This document shows positions 63,879 to 64,000 of a DNA stretch of 64,000 nucleotides, piece by piece. The translations under genes were made by a program, and so were the position numbers. Origin of the DNA: Pseudothauera rhizosphaerae (GTDB taxonomy: Bacteria; Pseudomonadota; Gammaproteobacteria; Burkholderiales; Rhodocyclaceae); assembly GCF_004801305.1 (NCBI RefSeq), contig NZ_SSOD01000018.1, positions 38,295-102,294 of the forward strand, read 5' to 3'. The notes under the pieces were generated by a model. That model saw only the letters and a list, made by a program, of their open reading frames with translations, was not told where the DNA came from and ran no database searches. Every line of letters starts with the position of its first letter. The stretch's first letter is position 1.

Positions 63879-64000
63879 GGAAGTGCTGAACAAATGCCCG
63901 CGGACCGATTTCGAGCGCGTATCAGTGACGGGCTTTCGACTTTGATGGCGTTTTTCGCTTCCGATCGGGTCGTCCTCGGGCTGTTGCCCTCCGTTTTTGC
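63879..64000. other. Right edge of the window, no gene seen
   Basis: These 122 bases begin GGAAGTGCTGAACAAATGCC, which resembles the end of another IS5-type element, but only one end is in view and no transposase frame is present. I cannot assign it. Confidence 0.3.

Overview
This is a GC-rich chromosomal window from a denitrifying proteobacterium. The nirSTB-CFD gene order, the cd1-type nitrite reductase and the Bordetella-like control genes of the secretion system point to a betaproteobacterium, perhaps in or near the Rhodocyclales. That placement is an inference from gene content; no rRNA gene is present.

Left part (1-30,000). A minus-strand nitrite-reductase operon comes first: nirS, nirT, nirB, a cupredoxin gene, nirC, nirF and a truncated nirD-type gene. 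It faces away from nirE, and an FNR/DNR-like box lies between nirS and nirE. Two tRNA genes (Thr-TGT, initiator Met-CAT) and a terminator follow. Then come formaldehyde detoxification genes (frmA-frmB), a PIN/RHH toxin-antitoxin pair, a marR/DHA2-transporter pair, a GH5 glucanase, an ABC half-transporter with an eroded nucleotide site, glk, def, hppD, chrA, a YqaA-like gene, phoX and a secreted intradiol dioxygenase. A four-gene minus-strand operon (GCS2 ligase, SpoIIE-type phosphatase, solute-binding protein, sensor-MFS fusion) ends this part.

Right part (30,000-62,850). This is a Ysc/Bsc-like type III secretion island. The gene sets are: sctD, a YscE-like gene and sctF on the plus strand; a partner-switch and ECF-sigma block; a long minus-strand run from the translocators and their chaperones through an effector, sctG, sctI, sctJ, sctK, sctL, sctN, sctO, sctP, sctQ, sctR, sctS, sctT and sctU to sctC; and a plus-strand operon sctW, chaperone, sctX, large effector, chaperone, sctY, sctV. 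The last operon keeps the order of the Yersinia yopN-sycN-yscX-yscY-yscV operon, with an effector/chaperone pair inserted. One predicted effector carries the CX5R phosphatase signature of SopB/IpgD. The other (1093 residues) has a C-terminal region that reads like a eukaryotic RGS domain.

Control. An ECF sigma factor, a STAS protein, an RsbW-type kinase and the SpoIIE-type phosphatase match the logic of the Bordetella BtrS/V/W/U switch. Reading the intergenic regions gave seven copies of one promoter-like motif, GAAC-N15/16-GTTACC, each upstream of a T3SS gene set; this is the likely regulon of the ECF sigma factor. A second motif, an 18-bp palindrome (AGTCTCTG-WW-CAGAKACT), occurs only in the two divergent control regions at 29.8 kb and 54.2 kb.

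Right edge (62,850-64,000). A REP pair and a terminator close the sctV operon. An IS5-family insertion sequence flanked by CTAG follows, then 122 bases with no gene seen.
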